Below are positions 1-6,610 of a stretch of DNA of 11,424 nucleotides, in pieces. Where the stretch lies: contig JAGQRA010000522.1 of NCBI GenBank assembly GCA_020425885.1, positions 1-11,424 of the forward strand, read 5' to 3'. The stretch's first letter is position 1. Each line of letters opens with the position of its first letter. The notes beneath the pieces are model-generated. The model made no database searches. It saw only the letters and a list, made by a program, of their open reading frames with translations, and was not told the DNA's origin. This stretch comes from Planctomycetota bacterium. Lineage in GTDB: Bacteria > Planctomycetota > UBA1135 > UBA2386. The translations under genes were made by a program, and so were the position numbers.

Positions 1-29
1 CGCTCGGCTTCGATCGAGACGGCCGGCGC

Positions 30-755
30 TCAGACCCCGGCGCAAAGTGACCGCCGAGTCGCCATCGTCACATTGTTGCGCCGGAAGAGCGTGGCGACGA
101 CGGACCGGAAGAGCGTGACTCCCGACAGCGCCAACGGCAAGCACAGGTGGCCGCAGAGACTCATGAGTCCGGAGTACCACCAGGCCGCCGCATAGGCGCG
201 CAGGTTCCGCACCACGAACGGCACCGTCCGCCAGACCGCGAAGGCGTGGCGGTGCCGACCCTTCAGCGTCACTTGCAAGAAGCCCGCGGGCACGAGGAAG
301 ATCAGCAGCGCCCAGACGGCAAGCGCGGACGCGCACTCGCCGCCGTGCAACCAGCCATCGCGCAGCAGCAGGGTCACCGCCACCGGAAACGACAGGGTCG
401 AGAAGATCGGGAACGCGGCGAAGCCGAGGGTCAGCCCCAACGCACCCATGCCTGGCAGGTAGCCGCGTCCGATCGCCAGCCACGCGACCATCGCGTAGAG
501 CGGCGCGAGGTAGCCGAAGATCACGGTCATGGCCCAGAGACCGTCGCGCACGAACCCCCAGAATCCCTCGCGCCAGTCCGGCAGCGCGGCCGCCTCGGGC
601 GCGAAGAGGTGGCGCACGAAGCGGGCGCGGTAGCCGAGCACTGCGGGCCAACCGACGAACGGCAGACACAGCAGCAACCCGCCGCGGAAGATCTTCGCGC
701 GCCAACGTGGATCGAGGACGGGCAACAGGCCGGCGACGTGCGGGTGAAGAGTCAC
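30..755 (-). CDS. DUF4013 family integral membrane protein
   Basis: About 241 aa with a GTG start. The N-terminus carries the pattern I associate with DUF4013: LDPRW near residue 14, then a hydrophobic stretch containing PFVGWPAVLGY (about residues 24-45), then a basic RARFVRHL segment and ALPDW. Four or so further hydrophobic segments follow (roughly 72-95, 100-130, 140-160, 195-215), so this is a multi-pass inner-membrane protein. The function of the family is unknown. The same frame stays open upstream to 1331, but that extension is arginine/proline-rich, antisense-like, and overlaps the 175-aa gene. The GTG at 755-753 shares GTGA with the TGA stop of the upstream gene, which points to translational coupling and decides the start. 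The pair is probably one operon. The family call is from pattern memory and is fairly sure; the role is not known. Confidence 0.75.
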   Translation of the reverse strand: MTLHPHVAGLLPVLDPRWRAKIFRGGLLLCLPFVGWPAVLGYRARFVRHLFAPEAAALPDWREGFWGFVRDGLWAMTVIFGYLAPLYAMVAWLAIGRGYLPGMGALGLTLGFAAFPIFSTLSFPVAVTLLLRDGWLHGGECASALAVWALLIFLVPAGFLQVTLKGRHRHAFAVWRTVPFVVRNLRAYAAAWWYSGLMSLCGHLCLPLALSGVTLFRSVVATLFRRNNVTMATRRSLCAGV

Positions 756-1279
756 CGCTCGCCGCGCCCCAGACGGCGCACCGCGGCCAGGTCGGAGAAT
801 CCGGACCACAGCACCCCCACGGCCATCACCGCCAGCAACGCACGCAGCCACGGCTGCTCGTCGACCGCCACCCAGCGCAGCGCCGTCGGCGTCGAGAACT
901 CCGACCCGCTGGTCCTGAGGACGTCGGCAACGAGCGCGCCGAACAGCATCGCCATCACGACGTGCAGCAGATACTCGCCGCGGGGCAGGCCGCCGAGGGC
1001 GCGTCGGCTCTCCGGTTCTAGCCAGAAGTCGGCGATCGAGATGCCGACATCGAACACCAGGAGCAACACGAGCCCCACGAACCAGGCGCCATGGAAGCTG
1101 AAGTTCGGCACCGCAAGGAACAGCACGAAGTAGGTCGGCCCGCGCAGGAAGTGGGTCACGAGCTCGGCGCGTGCCGGAGGATGGTCGTGCAGATGCTGAG
1201 CCCGGGTGTGGAACAACCAGATGTCGGCGGCGCCGAGAATGCCGAGCAAGCACAACAGGTACGACGGGACGACCATCAT
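752..1279 (-). CDS. small multi-pass membrane protein of unknown function
   Basis: 175 aa, starting at tandem ATG codons (1279-1274) with no clear Shine-Dalgarno sequence. It has about five hydrophobic segments (about residues 4-24, 46-60, 63-85, 104-122, 143-165). Between them lie conserved-looking polar patches: an FHTRAQHLHDHP histidine-rich loop after the first segment, HFLRGPTYF, FDVGISIADFWLEPESR, and GGLPRGEYLLHV. Such patches suggest a real conserved family and not random hydrophobicity, and I have the impression of similar uncharacterised membrane proteins in proteobacteria, but I cannot name a domain. The histidines near residues 24-33 could bind metal or haem; that is speculation. 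It overlaps the DUF4013 gene by four bases (GTGA), so the two are probably co-translated. A 12-bp perfect palindrome lies 29 bp upstream of the start. Confidence 0.7.
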   Translation of the reverse strand: MMVVPSYLLCLLGILGAADIWLFHTRAQHLHDHPPARAELVTHFLRGPTYFVLFLAVPNFSFHGAWFVGLVLLLVFDVGISIADFWLEPESRRALGGLPRGEYLLHVVMAMLFGALVADVLRTSGSEFSTPTALRWVAVDEQPWLRALLAVMAVGVLWSGFSDLAAVRRLGRGER

Positions 1280-1308
1280 GGTGGGCTGGCCATTGTCGTG
1301 ACTTGGCG

Positions 1309-1320
1309 GGTCGCGCGACC
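1309..1320. repeat. 12-bp perfect palindrome upstream of a membrane-protein gene
   Basis: GGTCGCGCGACC is a perfect palindrome. It lies 29 bp before the ATG at 1279 on the minus strand, where an operator would be expected. In GC-rich DNA such palindromes arise by chance, so its role as a regulatory site is only possible. Confidence 0.25.
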
Positions 1321-1419
1321 GACTTCTTCACAGTCTACCCATGGACCACTACAGAGCTGGCCACGCGCATCATGCAGAGCATAGCGCGATGTTCGACGCA
1401 CTCGACGATCGCATTGTCG

Positions 1420-1718
1420 TCGCAAGTCGGGCGCGCGGGGACGAAGCGAGAGACAGGGAGATGCGAACGGAGTCGCCCCGGGGTTGATGGCCGAGGACAT
1501 GGATGAAGGACCGTGTCGGGCCCAGTCCAACGCCTTGCCACGAGGGCGTCAAGCCGTCTCGCCGGGCGATCGGCCAGGCCCGGTGGTATTGCCCCGGACG
1601 GGGCTCGGTTAGCAGCGAGGTGCAGCCCTTGCAGTCCAACTGCCCCGACCTGATCGCCGCCACGAACTGCTGCCCTGGCAGACGCTGCCCGCCGACCACC
1701 GGTCAGCCGCCAAGCGGC
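1420..1718 (+). ncRNA. candidate large structured RNA, possibly a solitary HEARO/omega-RNA
   Basis: No convincing protein is encoded in 1280-1724, but the plus strand folds into a chain of clean hairpins. Arms I can pair by eye: 1463-1466 with 1473-1476; 1497-1502 with 1511-1516 (one G-U); a junction stem 1517-1522 with 1577-1582 that encloses two hairpins, 1530-1534 with 1545-1549 and 1553-1574 (GCCG/CGGC outside, TCGC/GCGA inside); 1591-1595 with 1600-1604 (GGAC loop); 1631-1635 with 1639-1643; 1670-1673 with 1678-1681; 1694-1697 with 1701-1704; and a final 5-bp hairpin 1706-1710 with 1714-1718. A three-way junction within a roughly 300-nt GC-rich structure, plus segments such as CGAAGCGAGAGAC and AGTCCAACGCC, remind me of HEARO RNAs, the omega-RNAs that guide IscB nucleases. 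An ATG sits one base after the last hairpin, where IscB would begin, but it is followed by TCC TAA, so no nuclease is present. The structure is visible; the family name is from memory and uncertain. The 5' end is approximate. Confidence 0.45.
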
Positions 1719-1724
1719 CATGTC

Positions 1725-2240
1725 CTAACGGTCATCGTCGTCGTCATCGTCCCCGCCCCACCAGCGTGGCGTTGCGTCGCCCGGCGCCGGCCGGCCCGCG
1801 AACGCCGCCGCGGCGCCGTGGCGGTAGACCAGTTCGCCCCCGCTCTCACCAGCGCGCAGGGCGAAGCCGAGCACGACCGGGCTGGCGAGCGTGAAGCCGA
1901 GCGCGGCGAAGCGGGCGGCCCGCTCGCTGCGCAGGAGCAGCGGCGCGACGCTCAGCAGGAGTAGCAGGGCGCCCGACCAGACGAACACCTCCGCGGCCTC
2001 CTCGTGGTGCTCGATGGCCCGCTCCGAGACGACCCGTTCGACTCGTTCTTCGTCGCGTTCGCCGGCCTTCATGGCGACGAACCCCGTGAGCACGAGCGTG
2101 CCCTGCAGGGCGACGACGAGCATCCAACCGCGCGGCCGCAGCCAGCCGCGCCACCAAGCCAGCAGCAGACCGCCCGCGAGCAGCGGCATCAGGCCAGCAA
2201 GGGCGAGCGGGAAGTGAACGAGGAAGGGGTGAACTGGCAT
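1725..2240 (-). CDS. DUF2231 family membrane protein
   Basis: 171 aa. The N-terminus VHPFLVHFPLAL has the paired histidines (residues 4 and 9) typical of DUF2231. Four hydrophobic segments follow (about 11-29, 38-56, 87-104, 112-128). Other family-like marks are IEHHEEAAEVF before the third segment and GGELVYRHG near residue 135. DUF2231 proteins are small inner-membrane proteins, often found near electron-transfer or metal genes, with no settled function; the histidines suggest metal or haem binding (inference). The start is fixed by an AAGGAGA ribosome binding site six bases upstream of the ATG; the frame is open further upstream but without such a site. The protein ends in seven consecutive aspartates and an arginine, encoded by a GAC/GAT repeat, which is odd for this family. 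It is divergent from the LuxR-type gene, which is its likely regulator. Confidence 0.85.
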   Translation of the reverse strand: MPVHPFLVHFPLALAGLMPLLAGGLLLAWWRGWLRPRGWMLVVALQGTLVLTGFVAMKAGERDEERVERVVSERAIEHHEEAAEVFVWSGALLLLLSVAPLLLRSERAARFAALGFTLASPVVLGFALRAGESGGELVYRHGAAAAFAGRPAPGDATPRWWGGDDDDDDDR

Positions 2241-2246
2241 TCGCGA

Positions 2247-2253
2247 TCTCCTT
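2247..2253 (-). promoter_or_regulatory. strong Shine-Dalgarno site for the DUF2231 gene
   Basis: The minus strand reads AAGGAGA six bases before the ATG at 2240. It is the best ribosome binding site in the window; most other genes here have none, which suggests that this gene is translated efficiently. Confidence 0.8.
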
Positions 2254-2260
2254 TCGATGT

Positions 2261-2290
2261 GTGACGGGGCAGAGTCTTGCCCTTCGTCAC
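2261..2290. promoter_or_regulatory. interrupted palindrome between DUF2231 and LuxR-type genes
   Basis: GTGACG then GGGCA, a six-base spacer GAGTCT, then TGCCC, two unpaired T, then CGTCAC. The arms pair over 11 bp. The element begins seven bases upstream of the DUF2231 ribosome binding site and lies 66 bp before the LuxR-type start. Two further overlapping inverted repeats share the region: GCCCTTC at 2279-2285 with GAAGGGC at 2309-2315, and CGACTC at 2290-2295 with GAGTCG at 2321-2326. It could be the operator of the divergent LuxR-type regulator, or a hairpin in the DUF2231 mRNA leader controlling access to the ribosome binding site. The sequence alone does not decide between them. Confidence 0.5.
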
Positions 2291-2356
2291 GACTCCGAAA
2301 CATGGGCAGAAGGGCGGGGCGAGTCGATCCGACATGCGTGATATGGTCGGCTGACA

Positions 2357-2941
2357 ATGGACTTACGCGAGCTCGACCACACGGATGAAGGACCCGCATC
2401 AGGCTCCGAGCGGCGCCGCACAGGGCTCGTCGCGGGCGTCTTCGCGGCCATCGCCGCGCTGGCCGCGTTCGACCTGCTGCACGACCTGCGCGAGGGAACA
2501 ACGGCGCTGCACGCCGCGGTCGAAGGCGGGATCGTCGCGGTCGGCGGCCTCGGGCTCGCCGTGTTGCTTCGCCGGCTGGCGGCGCTGCGACGACGTGAGC
2601 GCGAGGCGTCCGCCATGGCGTCGGCGCTGATCGAGGACCTCGAGCGGAGTCGCGCCGAGGCGGCGCGCTGGCGGCAGGAGGCCCGCGATCTGCTCGATGG
2701 ACTCGGCGTCATGATCGACCGTCAGTTCGCGCGCTGGCAGCTGTCGCCCGCGGAGAGCGAGGTCGCGCTGCTGCTGTTGAAGGGACTCAGCCACAAGGAG
2801 CTGGCGGCCGTGCGTGGCATCGGCGTGGCGACCGCGCGGCAGCAGGCCGCCGCGGTCTATCGCAAGGCCGGCGTCGCCGGCCGGCACGACCTGGCCGCCT
2901 TCTTCCTCGAGGACCTGCTGGCGCCTCGCGCCTCGGGCTGA
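2357..2941 (+). CDS. membrane-anchored LuxR-type (GerE) helix-turn-helix regulator
   Basis: 194 aa. Two hydrophobic segments (about residues 24-41 and 54-71) form a likely membrane hairpin. They are followed by a charged, probably coiled-coil helix (about 73-115) and a C-terminal LuxR/GerE DNA-binding domain (about 126-190). The domain shows the LSPAESEVALLLLKGLSHKE signature (residues 129-148; E135 and G143 at conserved positions) and a recognition helix TARQQAAAVYRKAGV. There is no receiver or autoinducer domain, so it probably senses a membrane or redox condition directly, or through a partner. It is transcribed away from the DUF2231 gene with 116 bp between starts, so the DUF2231 gene is the obvious target. 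The start at 2357 lacks a Shine-Dalgarno sequence, but no better one is visible. A strong hairpin follows the stop. The family assignment is secure; target and signal are inferred. Confidence 0.85.
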   Translation: MDLRELDHTDEGPASGSERRRTGLVAGVFAAIAALAAFDLLHDLREGTTALHAAVEGGIVAVGGLGLAVLLRRLAALRRREREASAMASALIEDLERSRAEAARWRQEARDLLDGLGVMIDRQFARWQLSPAESEVALLLLKGLSHKELAAVRGIGVATARQQAAAVYRKAGVAGRHDLAAFFLEDLLAPRASG

Positions 2942-2952
2942 GGTCGCCGTGC

Positions 2953-2972
2953 GGCCGCTACCCGTAGCGGCC
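2953..2972 (+). terminator. GC-rich hairpin after the LuxR-type gene
   Basis: GGCCGCTA, loop CCCG, TAGCGGCC: a perfect 8-bp stem starting 12 bases after the stop codon. There is no long T-tract behind it (CCGTTGT follows), so it is a terminator-like hairpin and not a textbook intrinsic terminator. Confidence 0.5.
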
Positions 2973-3138
2973 CGTTGTAGCGGTTGCGACTTCACATGGA
3001 ATCGCACCCGTGCATTGCACGAACCTGGCTCGCAACCGACTTCCCCGTCTCGAGAGCGAGCAGCTACCACCTCGAACCCATTCGGCGCAGTCACGGGAAG
3101 AACGCGGCGCGCCTTTCCGTCCGAACCGCGTCCTGATC

Positions 3139-3144
3139 GAGAGG
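3139..3144 (+). promoter_or_regulatory. ribosome binding site of the pseudopilin gene
   Basis: GAGAGG six bases before the ATG at 3151; it selects this start over in-frame upstream positions. Confidence 0.6.
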
Positions 3145-3150
3145 CCCCGC

Positions 3151-3576
3151 ATGAACCCTTCCGCCTTCCATCGCGCGCGCGGCTCTGCCCGCGGCACCGC
3201 CGGCTTCACGCTCATCGAGGTGATGGTCGTCGTCGTCATCCTCGGTCTGCTGGCCGCGCTGATCGTCCCCAACGTCATCAACAGCGGCGATCGCGCCCGC
3301 GAGCAGGCCGCGCGCATCGACTGCGAATCGATCGCCAGCGCGACGCGGCTGTTCGTCGTCGACCACGGCCGACTGCCGGCGCTCGACGAGCTGGTCTACT
3401 GCGAGGCCAACGACAAGTCCTACGTCGAGCACATCGGAACGGACCCCTGGGGGCACGAGTACACGCTGCGGCCCGGCGATCGTCGTGACCGGTTCGAAGT
3501 ACGCAGCGCCGGCCCCAATGGCGCTTTCGACGACGACGACGACGTCATCGCCCAGGCAGGCCCGCGGGCGCGTTGA
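3151..3576 (+). CDS. GspG-like type II secretion major pseudopilin (orphan)
   Basis: 141 aa. A short basic leader ends in AG, followed by FTLIEVMVVVVILGLLAAL: the class III prepilin signal, cut by prepilin peptidase between G18 and F19, with the invariant glutamate at mature position 5 (E23) and the membrane/assembly helix at about 19-41. The rest matches GspG: an alpha-helical stretch with a DCESIASATRLFVVDHGRLP core, DPWGHEY, and a C-terminal SAGPNGAFDDDDDVI loop that in GspG binds calcium. The length fits the family. The ATG at 3151 is chosen because GAGAGG lies six bases upstream; the frame extends further but without signal features. No other secretion gene (gspD, E, F, pilD) lies in the window, so the gene stands alone here. 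Product: subunit of a periplasmic pseudopilus, or a stand-alone pilin-like protein, as is frequent in planctomycetes. Confidence 0.88.
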   Translation: MNPSAFHRARGSARGTAGFTLIEVMVVVVILGLLAALIVPNVINSGDRAREQAARIDCESIASATRLFVVDHGRLPALDELVYCEANDKSYVEHIGTDPWGHEYTLRPGDRRDRFEVRSAGPNGAFDDDDDVIAQAGPRAR

Positions 3577-3677
3577 GCGTAGACGCACCTCCGCCGCACG
3601 ATATGTCTCGAGCTCGCAGATGACGCTCTGAGCGCGCTGCGGATCGCCCTAAGCTCCGCCCCGCCTCCGTCAGCCGC

Positions 3678-5075
3678 ATGGTCTTCTCGAGCAGCATCTT
3701 CCTGTACGCCTTCCTGCCGGCGTTCCTGGTGCTGTACTTCCTGTCGCCGCACCGACTGCGGTCGCTGACTACCGCGCTCGGCAGCTTCGTCTTCTACGGC
3801 TGGTGGAAGCCCGAGTTCGTGCTGCTGCTGCTGTTCAGCAGCGTCGTCGACTTCTGGCTCGGCGGCCGCATCGTCAGGGACCGCGAACACGGCCGCGGCC
3901 ACGGCAGGCGCTGGGTCGTGGCGTCGGCCGTCGTGAACCTCGGCCTGCTCGGCTACTTCAAGTACGCCAACTTTGGCGTCGAGTCGTTCCGCGCGCTGCT
4001 GCAGGCGCTCGGTTTCGCCGGCGATTTCGAATGGGCGCAGATCGTGCTGCCGATCGGCATCTCGTTCTACACGTTCCAGACGATGAGCTACACCATCGAC
4101 CTCTATCGCGGCGAGGTGCAGCCGGCCGAACGCTTCGTCGACTTCCTCTGCTACGTGTCGATGTTCCCGCAGCTCGTGGCCGGACCGATCGTGCGCTACT
4201 CGGTCGTCGAGCAGGAGCTCAGGAGCCGCCAGGTGACGTGGCAGAAGGTCCGCCAAGGCGTGCTCTTCTTCCAATGCGGGCTGGCCAAGAAGATCCTGAT
4301 CGCCGACACCCTGGCCCGGTTCGCCAACGGCACGTTCGACACGGTCGAGGCCGTCCACTGCCTCGACGCCTGGCTCGGCGCCGTCGGCTACGCCTTCCAG
4401 ATCTACTTCGACTTCTCGGGCTACAGCGACATGGCGATCGGGCTCGGGCTGATGCTCGGCTTCCACTTCCCGATCAACTTCGATTCGCCCTACAAGGCCG
4501 ACGGCATCACCGACTTCTGGCGGCGATGGCACATCTCGTTGTCGACCTGGCTGCGTGACTACCTCTACGTCCCGCTCGGCGGCAACAGGAAGGGGCCGCT
4601 GCGCACCTACGTCAACCTGACCCTGACGATGCTGCTCGGCGGCCTCTGGCACGGCGCGGCCTGGAACTTCCTCGCCTGGGGCGGCTACCAGGGCTTCTGG
4701 CTCGTCGTCGAGCGGCTTTCGGGCAGGCGCCCCTGGTACGGCATGGCGCCGCGGCTGCTGCGCGTCGCGATCACGTTCGTGCTCGTGCTGTTCGGCTGGG
4801 TGCTGTTCCGTGCCCGTGATCTCGGGCACGCCGTCAGCTTTGCCTCGACGATGCTCGGCGGCGGTGGCGAGGCCGTGCCGAAGGACTGGGGCGCGGCGCC
4901 GTGGGCCGAACTCGCCGCCGCCGCGGTGATCGCGTTCGCGCTGCCGACGAGCCAGCGTCTGGTGCCGCGCTCCCGTCCCGCGTTCGTGCTGCTGCTGCAG
5001 CTGGCCTTCGTCCTCGCCGCGCTGCACATCCACCGCGCACCCGACGACATCCCCTTCCTCTACTTCCGGTTTTGA
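3678..5075 (+). CDS. MBOAT family O-acyltransferase, AlgI-type
   Basis: 465 aa, the usual AlgI length. The N-terminus MVFSSSIFLYAFLPAFLVLY is characteristic, and about ten hydrophobic segments follow. The catalytic region is clear: FWRRWHISLSTWLRDYLYVP with H285, then LGGLWHGAAWNFLAWG with H325, the two conserved MBOAT histidines; YFDFSGYSDMAIG and FPQLVAGPIVRY are further family signatures. AlgI/PatA/DltB-type proteins move acetyl groups (usually from acetyl-CoA) across the cytoplasmic membrane to a periplasmic partner, which acetylates an exported polysaccharide, peptidoglycan or another glycan. The partner here is the directly coupled SGNH gene, whose start overlaps this stop. The ATG at 3678 has no Shine-Dalgarno sequence but matches the family N-terminus. 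The glycan is unknown: no alginate or other polysaccharide polymerase gene is in view. A large open frame on the opposite strand is a GC-skew shadow. Confidence 0.93.
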   Translation: MVFSSSIFLYAFLPAFLVLYFLSPHRLRSLTTALGSFVFYGWWKPEFVLLLLFSSVVDFWLGGRIVRDREHGRGHGRRWVVASAVVNLGLLGYFKYANFGVESFRALLQALGFAGDFEWAQIVLPIGISFYTFQTMSYTIDLYRGEVQPAERFVDFLCYVSMFPQLVAGPIVRYSVVEQELRSRQVTWQKVRQGVLFFQCGLAKKILIADTLARFANGTFDTVEAVHCLDAWLGAVGYAFQIYFDFSGYSDMAIGLGLMLGFHFPINFDSPYKADGITDFWRRWHISLSTWLRDYLYVPLGGNRKGPLRTYVNLTLTMLLGGLWHGAAWNFLAWGGYQGFWLVVERLSGRRPWYGMAPRLLRVAITFVLVLFGWVLFRARDLGHAVSFASTMLGGGGEAVPKDWGAAPWAELAAAAVIAFALPTSQRLVPRSRPAFVLLLQLAFVLAALHIHRAPDDIPFLYFRF

Positions 5076-6610
5076 ACCACCCTCAGGACATCGCCGTCGT
5101 CCACGACAGTGACCTGCGTCGGCGCGGCATCGTCGGGCGGCTGCTCGCCATCGCCCCCGTCGCCTGCTTCGCCGCGTTGCTCGGCGGCCTCGGCATCTAC
5201 GACCTCGCCTGCCCGCGCGAGGCCGCGGTGCGGCGGCAGGCCATCGCCAAGGGACTCGAGCTGGCGCCGGCAGTCGACCCGAGCTGGCTCGACTCCTCGC
5301 CGCCGCCGGTGCGGAAGCGTGAGATCCCGGCGCGGATGATCAGTTCCTGGAAGGACCTCGCGCGGCGACTCGTGCTGTGCGAGATCAACGAGACGGCGCT
5401 GCTCGCCCTGTGGCAGAAGGGCGAGGGCCTGACCGGGATCTTCGGCCCCGACGCGCCGCGCGAGTTCGACGTCTTCACGATGCCCGGCGGCGCTCCGGCC
5501 CCGCGCTTCCGCTACCCGCCGCTCGTGACCCTGCCCGACGGGCTGACGACCAATCGCTTCGGCTTCCGCGGGCCCGACTTCGCGCTGAACAAGCCCGAGG
5601 CCACGGTGCGCATCGCCGTCGTCGGCTCCTCGACGACGATCGACGGCCACGACTTCGACTGGAGCTTCCCCGAGCTCATCGGGCATTGGCTCGATCTCTG
5701 GAGCAAGCAGAACGACCTCGGCGTCCGCTTCGAGGTCATCAACGCCGGCCGCGAGGCCATTCCGTCACCCGACATCAACGCCATCGTCCAGTACGAGGTG
5801 CTGCCGCTGGCCGTCGACTACGTCGTCTACTACGAGGGTCAGAACCAGTTCGCCCGCGCCGACCTGATGCGCCACGTCGAGGTGGCCGGCGACGCATCGC
5901 GGACGCCGCCCGCGGATCTGGTCACCGACCTCGGCATGGCCGACGACCGGGCCGCGAACGTGCTCGATCGGACCGCGCGCTTCTCGGACACGGCGCGGCG
6001 GCTGCGCCGGATCCTCGGCATCTACGACGACCTGCCAGAGCCCGACAAGCCGGCGCAGTCGATCGTGCTGCCCGAAGGCCTCGACGAGATGACTCCGAAC
6101 CTGGCGCGCGCGGGCGAGCTGCTGCAGCTCGGCAGCATCCTGCACAACGTCGAAGCGATGCGACGGGCCTGTGAGGCCGCCCGCTGCCGCTTCGTGATGT
6201 GCTCGTTCCAGCACCTGGCCTGCGCCGGCCTGCGCTGCGGCCTCCGGGAAGGCCACTCGCTCTACAGCGCGCTCAATGTCACCTACTGGCCGCTGACCTA
6301 CGAGTCGGTGCAACGGCTGTCGGATCTGCAGAACCGCTACTTCGAGGCCTGGGCCGCCGCCCACGAGGTGCCGTTCCTCGACGTCGCCAACTGGCTGCCC
6401 GACGACCCGCTGCTGTTCTCCGACATGGTCCACGCCTCGGTGCTCGGCTCACGCCTGCGCGGCTGGGTCATGTTCTGCGGCCTCGTGCCGATCCTCGCCC
6501 GCGACCTCGCCAGCGGCGTGGTCCCGGTCGCCGACACCGTCCTCGATGCGGAGCATCCCTACCTGAAGCCGGCGCGCCACGTCACCGCCGCCGAACTCGA
6601 CGGCCGGTAG
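5072..6610 (+). CDS. SGNH/GDSL-fold partner of the MBOAT acyltransferase
   Basis: About 512 aa. One N-terminal membrane segment (about residues 20-43) would anchor a periplasmic domain. SGNH blocks are visible: VVGSSTT (G185-S187, S187 the likely nucleophile), the glycine of INAGREA (block II), YYEGQNQ with G256 and N258 (block III GxN), and SDMVHAS with D451 and H454 (block V DxxH), so the full catalytic set is present. Genes following AlgI-type MBOATs typically encode AlgJ/AlgX- or PatB-like proteins that complete acetyl transfer onto the glycan, and this is the probable role. I chose the TTG at 5072 because it forms TTGA with the MBOAT stop, a four-base overlap typical of coupled translation, and precedes the membrane segment; there is no ATG at a suitable place and no Shine-Dalgarno sequence. 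A hydrolase acting on the same bond is the alternative. Confidence 0.82.
   Translation: MNHPQDIAVVHDSDLRRRGIVGRLLAIAPVACFAALLGGLGIYDLACPREAAVRRQAIAKGLELAPAVDPSWLDSSPPPVRKREIPARMISSWKDLARRLVLCEINETALLALWQKGEGLTGIFGPDAPREFDVFTMPGGAPAPRFRYPPLVTLPDGLTTNRFGFRGPDFALNKPEATVRIAVVGSSTTIDGHDFDWSFPELIGHWLDLWSKQNDLGVRFEVINAGREAIPSPDINAIVQYEVLPLAVDYVVYYEGQNQFARADLMRHVEVAGDASRTPPADLVTDLGMADDRAANVLDRTARFSDTARRLRRILGIYDDLPEPDKPAQSIVLPEGLDEMTPNLARAGELLQLGSILHNVEAMRRACEAARCRFVMCSFQHLACAGLRCGLREGHSLYSALNVTYWPLTYESVQRLSDLQNRYFEAWAAAHEVPFLDVANWLPDDPLLFSDMVHASVLGSRLRGWVMFCGLVPILARDLASGVVPVADTVLDAEHPYLKPARHVTAAELDGR

Noticed and set aside
147..1133. Long plus-strand open frame opposite the first two genes
   Set aside because: Gln/Arg/His-rich low-complexity translation without domains, typical of the complement of GC-rich membrane-protein genes.
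756..1331. Upstream extension of the DUF4013 frame (minus strand, 433 aa in total)
   Set aside because: The extension is Arg/Pro-rich and antisense in character, and overlaps the well-supported 175-aa membrane protein gene; the GTGA overlap gives a better start.
1719..1728. ATG after the structured RNA as the start of an IscB nuclease
   Set aside because: The frame stops after two codons (ATG TCC TAA), and no IscB-like RuvC/HNH motifs are seen in any frame downstream.
1335..1964. Several open frames on both strands across the structured RNA (1335-1721, 1370-1699, 1503-1964)
   Set aside because: No recognisable domain, competing frames of similar length, and they cover dense hairpins; more likely shadows of a structured RNA, although similar shadow peptides may be annotated as hypothetical proteins elsewhere.
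2241..2501. N-terminal extension of the DUF2231 gene to 2501
   Set aside because: It crosses the divergent promoter region and the LuxR-type start, while an AAGGAGA site fixes the start at 2240.
3420..5033. 537-aa minus-strand open frame opposite the MBOAT gene
   Set aside because: Glu/Gln/Arg/His-rich composition, no motif; the plus strand has an unmistakable MBOAT protein.
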